Part shown: piece by piece, positions 18,963 to 28,085 of the stretch
Layout of the letters: each line of letters starts with the position of its first letter
Position numbering within the stretch: position 1 is the stretch's first letter
Origin: Rhabdaerophilum sp. SD176
Lineage (GTDB): Bacteria > Pseudomonadota > Alphaproteobacteria > Rhizobiales > Beijerinckiaceae
NCBI RefSeq assembly: GCF_030143245.1
Contig: NZ_JARJNS010000004.1
Coordinates: 124,001 to 188,000, forward strand
Reading direction: 5' to 3'
Length of the DNA: 64,000 nt
Program-made: the position numbers and the translations under genes
The notes under the pieces: model-generated
What the model was told of the DNA's origin: nothing
Seen by the model: only the letters and a program-made list of their open reading frames with translations
The model's database searches: none

Positions 18963-20351
18963 ATGTCTGACGCTTTCGATGTTGACCTGTTCGTGATCGG
19001 CGGCGGGTCCGGCGGCGTGCGCGCGGCCCGGATCGCGGCCGGCCATGGCGCCCGGGTCATGCTGGCGGAGGAGTTCCGCCTTGGCGGGACCTGCGTCATC
19101 CGCGGCTGCGTGCCGAAGAAGCTCTATGTCCTCGCCTCGCGCTTTGCCCAGGACTTCGAGGCCGCCCGCGGTTTTGGCTGGAAGCCCGGCCCGGCCAGCT
19201 TCGACTGGCAGCGCCTTGTCGGCGCGAAGGAAGCCGAGATCACCCGGCTTGAGGGCCTCTATGCCAAGGGCCAGCAGGGCGCCGGTGTCGAGGTGGTGAA
19301 GACCCGCGCCGTGATCGAGGGTCCGCACGAGATCCGCCTCGTCAATGATGGCCGGATTATCCGCGCCCGGCATATCCTCGTCGCCACCGGTGGCCGGCCG
19401 AATATCGATCCGGCCTTGCCGGGGCGCGAGCATGTCATCACGTCGAATGAAGTGTTCGATCTCGAGACCTTCCCCCGCCGGATCGTCATTGCCGGCGGTG
19501 GCTATATAGCGCTGGAATTTGCTGGCATCTTCCGGCTGCTCGGCGCCGAGGTCACCGTGATCTATCGCGGCGCGGAGGTGCTGAAGAATTTCGACCAGGA
19601 TATGCGCGAAGGCCTCGTCGCGGCCTATGAGCGGGCTGGCATCCGCTTCGTGCTGAACGATGTCTTCGCGAGGATCGACCGCACCGAGGACGGTCTCGTC
19701 GCCACCACCCGGACAGGTTTGCGGCTGGAGACCGATCAGGTGCTGATGGCCATCGGCCGCTCGCCGAATATCGAGGGCCTCGGTCTCGACAAGGCCGGCA
19801 TTACGCTGGCGCCGGACGGGGCGATTGCCGTCGATGCACAGTCGCGCACCAATATTCCGCATGTCTTCGCCGTGGGCGACGTGACCAACCGTGTCACGCT
19901 GACACCCGTGGCGATCCGCGAGGGGCATGCCGTGGCAGACCTGCTCTTCGGCGCGGCGAAGGGCATTGCCCCGTGGCAGGTCGATTACGCGAATATCCCC
20001 ACGGCCGTCTTCACAACGCCGGAGATCGGCACGGTGGGCCTGACGGAAGCCGAGGCGCGCAAGGCCTTTGCCGTGGTCGACATCTACAGGACCAGCTTCC
20101 GGCCGATCCGCGCGACGCTCAGCGGCGGCGAGGACCGCACCGTGATGAAGATCGTCGTCGATGGCGAGACCGATCGCGTGCTCGGCGTCCATATTCTCGG
20201 CGAGGGTGCGGGCGAGATGATCCAGCTTGTCGGCATTCCGCTGCGCATGGGCGCCACCAAGGCCGATTTCGACGCGACCATGGCCGTCCATCCCACATCG
20301 GCCGAAGAACTGGTGACGATGCGCAGCCGCACGGCCCGGCACACGCGGTAA
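18963..20351 (+). CDS. gor: Glutathione-disulfide reductase
   Basis: 462 residues. FAD-binding GGGSGGVRAARIAA, redox pair in GGTCVIRGCVPKKLYV (Cys-x4-Cys), NADPH-binding IAGGGYIALEFAGI followed by basic residues, and the C-terminal dimer interface with AVHPTSAEELVTMR carrying the catalytic His and Glu. The VPKK extension distinguishes glutathione reductase from lipoamide dehydrogenase. It keeps the cytosolic glutathione pool reduced. GGAGTTCCTTTC precedes the ATG. The EamA gene follows after 6 bp. Confidence 0.96.
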   Translation: MSDAFDVDLFVIGGGSGGVRAARIAAGHGARVMLAEEFRLGGTCVIRGCVPKKLYVLASRFAQDFEAARGFGWKPGPASFDWQRLVGAKEAEITRLEGLYAKGQQGAGVEVVKTRAVIEGPHEIRLVNDGRIIRARHILVATGGRPNIDPALPGREHVITSNEVFDLETFPRRIVIAGGGYIALEFAGIFRLLGAEVTVIYRGAEVLKNFDQDMREGLVAAYERAGIRFVLNDVFARIDRTEDGLVATTRTGLRLETDQVLMAIGRSPNIEGLGLDKAGITLAPDGAIAVDAQSRTNIPHVFAVGDVTNRVTLTPVAIREGHAVADLLFGAAKGIAPWQVDYANIPTAVFTTPEIGTVGLTEAEARKAFAVVDIYRTSFRPIRATLSGGEDRTVMKIVVDGETDRVLGVHILGEGAGEMIQLVGIPLRMGATKADFDATMAVHPTSAEELVTMRSRTARHTR

Positions 20352-20357
20352 GCCGGT

Positions 20358-21305
20358 ATGTTGACGGGGCTTCTGGCTGGCCTGTCCGCCGGCGCGCTCT
20401 GGGGGCTGACCTTTGTTGCGCCCAATCTTGTCGCGCCGTTCACCCCGTTCGATCTCGCCTTCTGGCGGAACGTGATCTTCGCGGCCTTGTCGCTCGCCCT
20501 GCTGCTGGCGTTCCGCGCAGCGATGCGGCAGCTTGATCCGGCAGGGCGCTGGATCGCGCTTGCGCTCGGGTTGATGGGCTATTCCGGCTATTACCTCTTC
20601 GTCGCCTATGCGGTCGCGTTTGCCGGCCCGGCCATACCCGCGCTTGTCATCGGTGCCCTTCCGGTCCTGCTTGCGATCGCCGGGAACTGGCAGGCGCGCG
20701 ATGTCGCGTGGTCACGGCTGGCGGTGCCTCTGGCCCTGATCACGCTCGGGCTGGTGATCGTCAATCTCGGCTCGCTCCGCGCGCCGGTCATGGGGCGCGC
20801 GGGCGCGGAAATCGTGATCGGCTTCCTGCTGGCCCTCGGCGGGCTGGCTCTCTGGCTCTGGTATGGCCTCTGGAATGCTGCCGCGCTCAAGGCGCGTCCA
20901 GGCACCGATACGCTGGTCTGGACCTCGCTGCAGGGCATCGGTGCAGGCCTTGGCATGCTGGCCGTCTGGCCTCTCGGCCTTGCGCTTGGCTGGTCGCGGA
21001 TGGGCGCCGTGCCGCTGTTCGGGGCGGAGGCCGGGCCGCTCTGGCTCTGGGCGCTCGCGACCGGCCTGTTCTCGAGCTGGGTCGCGACCTTTGCCTGGGT
21101 GGTTGCCTCGCGGCGCCTCTCTGTCGCATTGTCGGCGCAACTGATCGTGTCGGAAACCCTGTTCGGGTTGTTCTACGGCTTCCTTGCCGAGACGCGCTGG
21201 CCGGATTGGCATGAGAGCCTCGGCGCCGCCCTGCTTTTTGCAGGCGTGATGGCGGGGATCCGCGTGTTGATGCCGCCGGCTGAGCCCGAACCCTCTCCGG
21301 CGTGA
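20358..21305 (+). CDS. EamA/DMT-family transporter
   Basis: 315 residues, ten hydrophobic helices in two EamA halves. Helix 1 begins LAGLSAGALWGLTFVAPNL, and the second half ends with LFYGFLAETRWPDWHESLGA, typical of the family. The substrate is unknown; related proteins export amino acids or metabolites. It starts 6 bp after gor and is probably in the same transcript, although its own ribosome binding site is poor (GTAAGCCGGT). Confidence 0.9.
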   Translation: MLTGLLAGLSAGALWGLTFVAPNLVAPFTPFDLAFWRNVIFAALSLALLLAFRAAMRQLDPAGRWIALALGLMGYSGYYLFVAYAVAFAGPAIPALVIGALPVLLAIAGNWQARDVAWSRLAVPLALITLGLVIVNLGSLRAPVMGRAGAEIVIGFLLALGGLALWLWYGLWNAAALKARPGTDTLVWTSLQGIGAGLGMLAVWPLGLALGWSRMGAVPLFGAEAGPLWLWALATGLFSSWVATFAWVVASRRLSVALSAQLIVSETLFGLFYGFLAETRWPDWHESLGAALLFAGVMAGIRVLMPPAEPEPSPA

Positions 21306-21345
21306 TCGTTCCCGAAACCAGAACGAAAATCTGCAGGAAACACTC

Positions 21346-22476
21346 ATGCCTCTCATCACCTACCTCACCACGATCCGCTTCGATTTCGGCGCCGTTGCCG
21401 GTCTGCCTGAAGAGATCGCCGCGCTCGGGATGAAGAACCCGCTGCTGGTCTCCGATCGCGGCCTCGAGGCGACCGGCCTCGTCGCGCGGGTCGCTGCCCT
21501 GATGCCCCGCGGTGTCGAGACGCCGGTTTTCGCTGACACGCCGTCCAACCCGACAGAGGAGGCAACGGAGCTGGCCGTGGCCGCCTACCAGGCCATGGGC
21601 TGTGACGGGATCGTCGCACTGGGCGGCGGCTCGCCGATGGACCTGGCCAAGGCCGTCGCGATCGTTGCGACGCATGGCGGCACCCTGCGCGATTATGTCC
21701 TCATCCTCGGCGGCGGGCCGAAGATCACGGCCAAGGTCGCGCCCGTCATCGCCATTCCCACCACCTCGGGCACCGGCTCCGAGGTCGGGCGCGGCGCGGT
21801 GATGAGCTTCCGGGACGGCCGGAAGATGTCGGTCATCTCGCCCCATCTCATCCCCAAGCGCGCCATTTGCGACCCGGAACTCACGCTCGGCCTGCCGCCG
21901 GGACTCACCGCCGCCACCGGCATGGATGCGCTGACCCATGGCATCGAATGCTTCATCTCCAACACGCCGAACCCACCGGCCGGCGCCATCGCGCTCGAAT
22001 GCGCGCGTCTTGCCGCCCGCAATATCGAGACGGCGGTGCGCGACGGCGGCAACCGTGCTGCTCGATACGACATGATGATGGCCTCGATGATGGGTGCGAT
22101 GGCCTTCCAGAAAGGCCTCGGCGCGGTGCATTCGCTTTCGCACACGCTGGGCGGGCTGAAGCAGGTCCAGCTCCATCACGGGACGCTCAATGCCGTGCTG
22201 CTGCCGGCGGTTTTGCGCTATAATGCCGGCATCCGCGCAGAGGAATATGCCCGCCTCGCCCAGGAGATGCAGGTCCCGGCCGGGCAGACACTCGATCGTT
22301 TCGTCGAGGCGCTGAACCGCCGGCTTGGCATGCCGGCCAGCCTCTCGGCCATGGGCATCCGGCGCGAATGGCTGGATGATGTCGCGCGGATCTCGATGGA
22401 AGACCATTGCACGAAGACCAATGCGCGCACGCCGACCGAGGCGGATTACCGCGCCATCCTCGACGAGGCCTTCTGA
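21346..22476 (+). CDS. Iron-containing alcohol dehydrogenase (group III)
   Basis: 376 residues. NAD-binding region GCDGIVALGGGSPMDLAKAV and TTSGTGSEVGRGAVM, then metal ligands in ATGMDALTHGIECF and AVHSLSHTLGG, as in the Fe-ADH family (AdhB/FucO/YiaY). One Asp and three His for the metal appear present. The substrate cannot be set; maleylacetate reductases and long-chain alcohol dehydrogenases share this plan. AGGAAACACTC precedes the ATG. It follows the EamA gene by 40 bp. Confidence 0.9.
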   Translation: MPLITYLTTIRFDFGAVAGLPEEIAALGMKNPLLVSDRGLEATGLVARVAALMPRGVETPVFADTPSNPTEEATELAVAAYQAMGCDGIVALGGGSPMDLAKAVAIVATHGGTLRDYVLILGGGPKITAKVAPVIAIPTTSGTGSEVGRGAVMSFRDGRKMSVISPHLIPKRAICDPELTLGLPPGLTAATGMDALTHGIECFISNTPNPPAGAIALECARLAARNIETAVRDGGNRAARYDMMMASMMGAMAFQKGLGAVHSLSHTLGGLKQVQLHHGTLNAVLLPAVLRYNAGIRAEEYARLAQEMQVPAGQTLDRFVEALNRRLGMPASLSAMGIRREWLDDVARISMEDHCTKTNARTPTEADYRAILDEAF

Positions 22477-22612
22477 GGGCAGGGGCAGTCGGGCGGGCAC
22501 CGCCCGCTGCCGACGGCTTCCCCCCACCCCTCGCCAAATCCGACTTCAGGGTGTAAGGAACCGCGCTCCGGCTCCGAGCCGGTTGATCTGTGCCTAGTCA
22601 AGGAAAAGCACC

Positions 22613-24019
22613 ATGAGCACGCAAGGAAACCTCACCTCCCGGCAAACCTGGAACCCGGGTAGCTGGCGGTCGTTTCCGATCGCCCAGGTGCCGGATTATC
22701 CCGACAGGGCCGTTCTCGAGGCAACAGAAGCCCAGCTCGGCACCTTCCCGCCGCTGGTTTTTGCGGGCGAGGCGCGCAAGCTCAAGCGGGCGTTGGGCAA
22801 GGTTGCCAATGGCGAAGCCTTCCTGCTGCAGGGTGGCGATTGCGCCGAGAGCTTCGCCGAGCATTCGGCCGACCATATCCGCGATTTCTTCCGCGTTTTC
22901 CTGCAGATGTCGGTGGTGCTGACCTATGCCGGCTCCTCGCCGGTGGTGAAGGTCGGCCGCGTCGCCGGGCAATTCGCCAAGCCGCGCTCCTCGCCGGTCG
23001 AGAAGGTGGGCGATGTCGAGTTGCCGAGCTACCGCGGCGACATCATCAACGGAACCGAATTCACGCCCGAAGCGCGTATCCCCGACCCGCGCCGGCAGAT
23101 CGAGGCTTACCGCCAGTCTGCCGCCACGCTGAACCTGATCCGCGCCTTCGCGACCGGTGGTTATGCCAATCTCGACAATGCGCATCGCTGGATGCTGGGC
23201 TTCGTGAAGGACTCGCCGCAGAGCGGGCGATATAACGAGCTGGCCAACCGCATCACCGAAGCGCTGGATTTCATGCGCGCCATCGGCATCTCCGCCGATA
23301 CGCACCCGGAAATGCAGATCACGGAATTCTTCACCAGCCACGAGGCCCTGCTGCTCGGCTATGAGCAGGCGCTGACGCGTGTCGATTCCACCTCCGGCGA
23401 CTGGTATGCCACCTCCGGCCATATGCTCTGGATCGGCGACCGCACCCGCCAGCCGGACCACGCCCATGTCGAGTTCTTCCGCGGCATCAAGAACCCGATC
23501 GGCCTGAAATGCGGCCCGTCCATGACGCCGGACGGCCTCATCCAGATGATCGATGCGCTGAACCCGGAGAACGAGGCCGGCCGCCTCACGCTCATCACCC
23601 GCTTCGGCGCCGACAAGGTGGGCGACCATCTGCCGGGCCTGATCCGCGCGGTGGAGCGCGAGGGCCGGAAGGTCGTCTGGTCCTGCGATCCGATGCACGG
23701 CAACACGATCAGCCTCGCCGGCTACAAGACGCGGCCGTTTGACCGCATTCTCTCGGAAGTGAAGAGCTTCTTCGCCATCCACGAGGCCGAGGGCACCTAT
23801 GCCGGGGGCATCCATCTCGAAATGACCGGCAAGGACGTCACGGAATGCACCGGCGGCGCCCGGACCGTGACGGCCGAGGGCCTCGCCGACCGTTACGACA
23901 CGGCCTGCGATCCGCGCCTCAATGCCGAACAGGCCATCGAGATGGCCTTCCTCGTGGCCGATCTGCTCAAGCACGAGAAGGCCATGCGCGGCCCGGCCGT
24001 GCCGGCAGCGGCGGAGTAA
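22613..24019 (+). CDS. Class II 3-deoxy-7-phosphoheptulonate synthase (DAHP synthase)
   Basis: 468 residues of the plant-like class II (AroA-II) family, the first enzyme of the shikimate pathway, joining phosphoenolpyruvate and erythrose 4-phosphate. Family landmarks: [19 protein letters not shown] near the start, [45 protein letters not shown] and ECTGGARTV. The first Cys ligand lies in GGDCAES and the metal-binding region in SCDPMHGN. No class I DAHP synthase is in the window. AGGAAAAGCACC precedes the ATG. A palindromic repeat, not a classic terminator, follows. Confidence 0.96.
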   Translation: MSTQGNLTSRQTWNPGSWRSFPIAQVPDYPDRAVLEATEAQLGTFPPLVFAGEARKLKRALGKVANGEAFLLQGGDCAESFAEHSADHIRDFFRVFLQMSVVLTYAGSSPVVKVGRVAGQFAKPRSSPVEKVGDVELPSYRGDIINGTEFTPEARIPDPRRQIEAYRQSAATLNLIRAFATGGYANLDNAHRWMLGFVKDSPQSGRYNELANRITEALDFMRAIGISADTHPEMQITEFFTSHEALLLGYEQALTRVDSTSGDWYATSGHMLWIGDRTRQPDHAHVEFFRGIKNPIGLKCGPSMTPDGLIQMIDALNPENEAGRLTLITRFGADKVGDHLPGLIRAVEREGRKVVWSCDPMHGNTISLAGYKTRPFDRILSEVKSFFAIHEAEGTYAGGIHLEMTGKDVTECTGGARTVTAEGLADRYDTACDPRLNAEQAIEMAFLVADLLKHEKAMRGPAVPAAAE

Positions 24020-24042
24020 CCAACGGCGTCGTGCCACGCATC

Positions 24043-24087
24043 ATGCCCGGGCCTCGCCCGGGCATCCATGACGGGCCTCGCCGTCAT
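24043..24087. repeat. Tandem palindromic (REP-like) intergenic element
   Basis: Two hairpins lie head to tail: ATGCCCGGGC / GCCCGGGCAT around CTC (24043-24065), then ATGACGG / CCGTCAT around GCCTCG (24068-24087). No T-run follows either, so it is not a normal terminator. The core CATGCCCGGGC...GCCCGGGCATCCATG is, from memory, a frequent intergenic palindrome in Bradyrhizobium-like genomes. Only this copy is seen in the window. Confidence 0.6.
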
Positions 24088-24218
24088 CGCGATGTGCATC
24101 AGCGCCATGGCGATCCAGACCCCGGGCGCGTTAACCAAATCCTGACAATTCGATCCCTCGCGTAAGGGTTTCGTTAGGGAATTCGGCCAGCCTGTCGGCT
24201 CTTCAAGGGAGTTCCGAC

Positions 24219-24518
24219 ATGCGTTTCGCGACCACCATTGCCCTCGCTACGGCCGCTCTGGCCGCCGCCCTGGCAACTGCCCATCCTGCTCGGGCCGCGC
24301 AAGGCCGCAATGCCGCCCTGATCGGTGGCCTTGCCATCGGTGCCGCCGGCGCCGCGATCCTGCTCAACCGCCCCGCCCGTGCCGCGCCGGTGGTGGTCGA
24401 GGAAGAATACATCGAACGGCCCGCGCCCCGTTACGTCCCGACCTGCCGCATGGAGCGCCGCCGCGTCTGGATTGACAGCGAAAGCTACACCTATCGCCGC
24501 GTCGAGGTCTGCGAGTAA
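24219..24518 (+). CDS. Small secreted protein, paralogue of the next gene
   Basis: 99 residues. A signal peptide (cut near HPARAAQ) is followed by a short Gly/Ala hydrophobic stretch AALIGGLAIGAAGAAILL, an acidic-proline linker, and a C-terminal unit CRMERRRVWIDSESYTYRRVEVCE with one Cys at each end. The same plan occurs in the gene at 24679. AGGGAGTTCCGAC precedes the ATG. Function unknown; the two Cys probably pair in the periplasm. Confidence 0.8.
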   Translation: MRFATTIALATAALAAALATAHPARAAQGRNAALIGGLAIGAAGAAILLNRPARAAPVVVEEEYIERPAPRYVPTCRMERRRVWIDSESYTYRRVEVCE

Positions 24519-24678
24519 TCCGCAATGCGGCGGCCGATGCTTGGCCGCATCAAAGGATGAATATCAGGCAACATGCCGCGTTCAGCTTTGCGCCATGGCC
24601 GCAAGGTTAATGTCTCCTCATCGAAGTCGGAGCCCGGCAGGGGCCGATGGCCCGGACTTCCACAAGGAGATACAGACG

Positions 24679-25122
24679 ATGGCTACCCTTTCCCCCTTCG
24701 GCAAGAAGGCCGCTGCGGCGGCGTTGGTCGCCCTCACGCTTGGCGCCGGCATGGCTGCCACGACCGGTGAAGCCGAAGCCCGTGGCGGCCGCAAGGGCGC
24801 CATCATCGCCGCCGGCATCCTCGGCGCGCTCGCCGTGGGTGCGATTGCCGCCAACAGCGCACATGCCGCGCCCGGCTATTATGCCGATCCGGGCTACGAT
24901 TATGCCCCGCCGGCACCCGTCTACCACCAGCCGACGCCGGTCTATTATCCTGCCGGTCCGGGCTATTATGGCCATGGCTATAACGGCCATCGTCGGCCCC
25001 ATCGCTATCACGGCTATGCCGAAACCGGCTTCGCCTATCGCGGCCCGGTCTGCAAGGTCCGGAAGCAGCGTTACTGGGATGGCTATGGCTGGAACATCCA
25101 GCGCGTGCAGGTCTGCCGCTGA
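24679..25122 (+). CDS. Small secreted Tyr/Pro/Gly-rich protein, paralogue of the previous gene
   Basis: 147 residues, with a strong AAGGAG before the ATG. N-terminal export signal (AAALVALTLGAGMAA), then a Gly/Ala hydrophobic stretch GAIIAAGILGALAVGAIAAN. Next comes a low-complexity zone of about 60 residues made of PGYY, PAPVY, HGYNGHRR units. The end CKVRKQRYWDGYGWNIQRVQVC matches the C-terminal Cys-bounded unit of the gene at 24219. Likely an envelope protein of unknown role. A bidirectional terminator closes it. Confidence 0.82.
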   Translation: MATLSPFGKKAAAAALVALTLGAGMAATTGEAEARGGRKGAIIAAGILGALAVGAIAANSAHAAPGYYADPGYDYAPPAPVYHQPTPVYYPAGPGYYGHGYNGHRRPHRYHGYAETGFAYRGPVCKVRKQRYWDGYGWNIQRVQVCR

Positions 25123-25160
25123 CCGCGCCGGATCACCTTTCCGGTCTTGCGTAAACGGGA

Positions 25161-25187
25161 AAGCCCGGCCGAGAGGCCGGGCTTTTT
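25161..25187. terminator. Bidirectional Rho-independent terminator
   Basis: AAGCCCGGCC and GGCCGGGCTT pair around GAGA and are followed by TTT. It lies between the small secreted gene and the convergent outer-membrane barrel gene. Confidence 0.88.
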
Positions 25188-25230
25188 GCGGTGTCGAGAC
25201 CCACCGACAGCAATCCGACCGGCAACCCGG

Positions 25231-26064
25231 TCAGAATTTCACGCCACCGGCCACGCGGGCCGTGTTGATCGAGAGATTCGGGCGGGAACCGCCCGATGCG
25301 AATTGAATGTATTGCCACTCTCCGCGCAGGAAGGTGTTCGGCAGGAGCTGCATATCCACGCCCGCACCAAGCGCGCCGCCATAGGTGACGCCGCTGCGGC
25401 CGACCACACCGTTGAATGTGGCGGAGCCGACCAGCGGGCGGGCCGGCGGCGTGCTGATATCGTAGCGCTGCCAGGAACCGGATGTAGTGGCGCGGCTGTT
25501 GAGATTGCCGACCGCGACGCCAACGGTGAGGTAGGGCATGAAGATGCCCATGGCATAGCCCACCCGGCCGCGGATCGTGCCCCAGTCCTTGATCTCGCCG
25601 CGCGAGGTCGAGGTGCTGGTGACATGCCACTCGTTGGAACCCTCCGTCCGCATCAATCCATTCGGACCGGTCGTGGTATTCGACTTGATGTTCGACCGGG
25701 AGTAGTCAACCTCCCAGCCGAGGACGACATCGTCCCATTGCCAGTTCATGCCGACGAAGCCGCCATAGCTGGCGCCCTGCTTGTTCGTCTCCTTGAAGAA
25801 GATCGTCTGCTCGAGCAGGTCGGTGATTGAGGAATTCGGCAGGGCGTTCTGGGCGAGGGGGCCAGCCAGCGGGCGCGGATCGGTCTGTCCGGAGGTGATG
25901 CCGGCATGCACGCCGCCATAGACCCCCGACCAATCCACCTGATGTTGTCCGGAGAAGCTGCCGCGCAGCCAGTCAAGCGCGGAGGCAGGGCTTGTTGCCG
26001 CAAGGGTGGCGATGGCCGTGGCAAGGACCATGCCCGTGCTGGACAGGATGCGCGATTCCGACAT
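25231..26064 (-). CDS. Outer-membrane beta-barrel protein (Omp25/31-like)
   Basis: 277 residues from the ATG at 26064 (GGAGTTGGGTT before it). The signal peptide ends near ATSPASALDW. The mature part alternates amphipathic strands (WSGVYGGVHAGITSG, ASYGGFVGMNWQWDDVVLGWEVDYS, IRGRVGYAMGIFMPYLTVGVAVG, FLRGEWQYIQFA) and ends in the barrel signal VAGGVKF with terminal Phe. The plan matches eight-stranded Omp25/Omp31-type porin-like proteins of Rhizobiales, though with an unusually long first extracellular loop (SGQTDPRPLAGPLAQNALP and on). The promoter region is shared with nadE on the other strand. Confidence 0.88.
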   Translation of the reverse strand: MSESRILSSTGMVLATAIATLAATSPASALDWLRGSFSGQHQVDWSGVYGGVHAGITSGQTDPRPLAGPLAQNALPNSSITDLLEQTIFFKETNKQGASYGGFVGMNWQWDDVVLGWEVDYSRSNIKSNTTTGPNGLMRTEGSNEWHVTSTSTSRGEIKDWGTIRGRVGYAMGIFMPYLTVGVAVGNLNSRATTSGSWQRYDISTPPARPLVGSATFNGVVGRSGVTYGGALGAGVDMQLLPNTFLRGEWQYIQFASGGSRPNLSINTARVAGGVKF

Positions 26065-26134
26065 AACCCAACTCCACATCCGGGTTTGACCCGGCTTTCG
26101 AATCCTCGAATGAGCGAACTGTAAAAAATTAACG

Positions 26135-26149
26135 TTACCCGCCGGTTAA
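26135..26149. promoter_or_regulatory. Possible CtrA-like box between the barrel gene and nadE
   Basis: TTACCCGCCGGTTAA fits TTAA-N7-TTAA with one mismatch. It lies in the 175-bp divergent promoter region, 71 bp upstream of the barrel gene ATG. One-mismatch sites occur by chance, so this is tentative. Confidence 0.25.
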
Positions 26150-26239
26150 GGGCGCAGATAAAAGTATGACCTGAAACGGCACACAGTTCGCCGACAGCAG
26201 GCCATTGCCGCCGGGCGTGACAGGAGATATATAGTCAAA

Positions 26240-27982
26240 ATGAGCAAAACTCCGGACCGCCTCGTTGTCGCCCTGGCCCAGCTCAATCCCGTCATGGGGG
26301 ATATTGCGGGCAATCTCGAGCGGGCGCGCAAGGCCCGGCAGGAGGCGGCCGAGCAGGGCGCCGATCTGGTGCTGTTTTCCGAGCTGTTCCTGACTGGCTA
26401 CCCGCCCGAGGACATGGTGACGAAGCCGGCGCTCGAACAGGCCTGCCGGCAGGCGCTCGACACGCTCGCCCGCGAGACGGCCGATGGCGGCCCGGCCATG
26501 CTGGTCGGCCTGCCCTGGCGCGAGGGCGGGAAGCTCCACAACGCGGTCGCGGCGCTGGATGCCGGGCGGATTCTTGGCGTGCGTTTCAAGGCAGACCTGC
26601 CGAATTACGGTGTTTTTGACGAAAAGCGCGTTTTCGCGCCGGGCCCCATGCCCGGTCCGCTGGCCGTGCGCGGTGTGCGCCTGGGTCTGCCGATCTGCGA
26701 GGATATCTGGGGCGTGGATGTGGTGGAGTGCCTCGCCGAGACCGGCGCCGAGATCCTGCTGGTGCCGAACGGTTCGCCCTATGAGCGGAACAAGGCCGAT
26801 GTCCGGACCAACATTGCCGTGGCGCGCGTCAGGGAAAGCGGCCTGCCGCTCGTCTATCTCAACCAGGTCGGCGGGCAGGACGAGCTGGTTTTCGACGGCG
26901 CCTCCTTCGGCCTGCAGGCGGACGGGGCACTGGCCTTCCAGTTTCCGGCCTTTGTCGAGCATTGCGCGACGATTGTTTTCGAACGGCAGGGTGGAGGCTG
27001 GCGAATCCTTCCCGGCGACAAGGCCATCGTGCCGGAAGGGCCCGAGGCGGATTATGCGGCCTGCGTGCTCGGTCTGAAGGATTATGTCGAGAAGAACCGC
27101 TTTCCGGGCGTCGTGCTCGGCCTGTCCGGCGGCGTCGATTCGGCGATCTGCGCGGCCATGGCGGTTGACGCGCTGGGGCCGGACCGCGTCCATGCGGTGA
27201 TGATGCCCTACCGTTACACGTCGGAGGAGAGCCTGCGCGATGCCCGGGATTGCGCTGCCGCGCTCGGCCTGCGCTATGACATCCTGTCGATCGCACCGGC
27301 GGTGGAGGGGCTGGAATCGGTGCTGGCGCCGCTCTTCGCGGGTCGTCCGCGTGACGTGACCGAAGAAAACCTCCAATCCCGCGCCCGCGGCACGCTGCTC
27401 ATGTCGATCTCGAACAAGTTCGGCTCGATGGTTGTCACCACGGGCAACAAGAGCGAGATGTCGGTGGGCTATGCCACGCTCTATGGCGACATGAATGGCG
27501 GCTACAACCCGATCAAGGACCTCTACAAGATGGAGGTGTTCCGCCTGTCGGCGTTGCGCAACCGCTGGAAGCCGCCGGGTGCGAAGGGGCCGGACGGCAT
27601 CGTCATCCCGGAGAACATCCTGACCAAGCCGCCGACAGCCGAACTGCGCGAAAACCAGAAGGACCAGGATTCGCTGCCGCCCTACGAGATCCTCGACGAC
27701 ATTCTTGAATGTCTGGTCGAGCAGGAACTCCCTGCAAGCGCGATTGTCGCGCGCGGGCATGATGTCGCCACGGTGCGGCGGATCGAGCATCTGCTCTCGA
27801 TCGCCGAGTACAAGCGCCGCCAGTCCGCCCCTGGCGTGAAGATCACCCGCCGGAACTTCGGCCGCGACCGCCGTTATCCGATCACCAACGCTTTCCGCGA
27901 TCGGCTGGAGGCGCCCTATATGCCGGATCCGGCGCTCGCGCCCGGCCCGGCGGGATCGATCAGCGAGGCTTTCGACGGCTGA
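26240..27982 (+). CDS. nadE: Glutamine-dependent NAD+ synthetase
   Basis: 580 residues. N-terminal nitrilase-type glutaminase with Glu in FSELFLTGYPPEDM, Lys in FKADLPNYGVFDE and Cys in LPICEDIWG. The C-terminal synthetase (from about residue 290) has the P-loop LGLSGGVDSAICAAMAVDA and VTTGNKSEMSVGYATLYGD. It amidates deamido-NAD with glutamine as donor, the last step of NAD synthesis. Length fits the family (about 550-590). CAGGAGATATATAGTCAAA precedes the ATG. Confidence 0.97.
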   Translation: MSKTPDRLVVALAQLNPVMGDIAGNLERARKARQEAAEQGADLVLFSELFLTGYPPEDMVTKPALEQACRQALDTLARETADGGPAMLVGLPWREGGKLHNAVAALDAGRILGVRFKADLPNYGVFDEKRVFAPGPMPGPLAVRGVRLGLPICEDIWGVDVVECLAETGAEILLVPNGSPYERNKADVRTNIAVARVRESGLPLVYLNQVGGQDELVFDGASFGLQADGALAFQFPAFVEHCATIVFERQGGGWRILPGDKAIVPEGPEADYAACVLGLKDYVEKNRFPGVVLGLSGGVDSAICAAMAVDALGPDRVHAVMMPYRYTSEESLRDARDCAAALGLRYDILSIAPAVEGLESVLAPLFAGRPRDVTEENLQSRARGTLLMSISNKFGSMVVTTGNKSEMSVGYATLYGDMNGGYNPIKDLYKMEVFRLSALRNRWKPPGAKGPDGIVIPENILTKPPTAELRENQKDQDSLPPYEILDDILECLVEQELPASAIVARGHDVATVRRIEHLLSIAEYKRRQSAPGVKITRRNFGRDRRYPITNAFRDRLEAPYMPDPALAPGPAGSISEAFDG

Positions 27983-28085
27983 GCCGTTCCCGCCCCTTTG
28001 CCGGCGCGGGCGCATCGGCTAAGGACAGGGCCAGCTGCCCGGGCCAGCCTCCGGCCCTTCCTCCTTTCCATCGAGAATAGCCGGC

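Noticed and set aside
24043-24065. Perfect hairpin after DAHP synthase as a terminator
   Set aside because: No T-run follows, and a second hairpin directly adjoins; a repeat element fits better.
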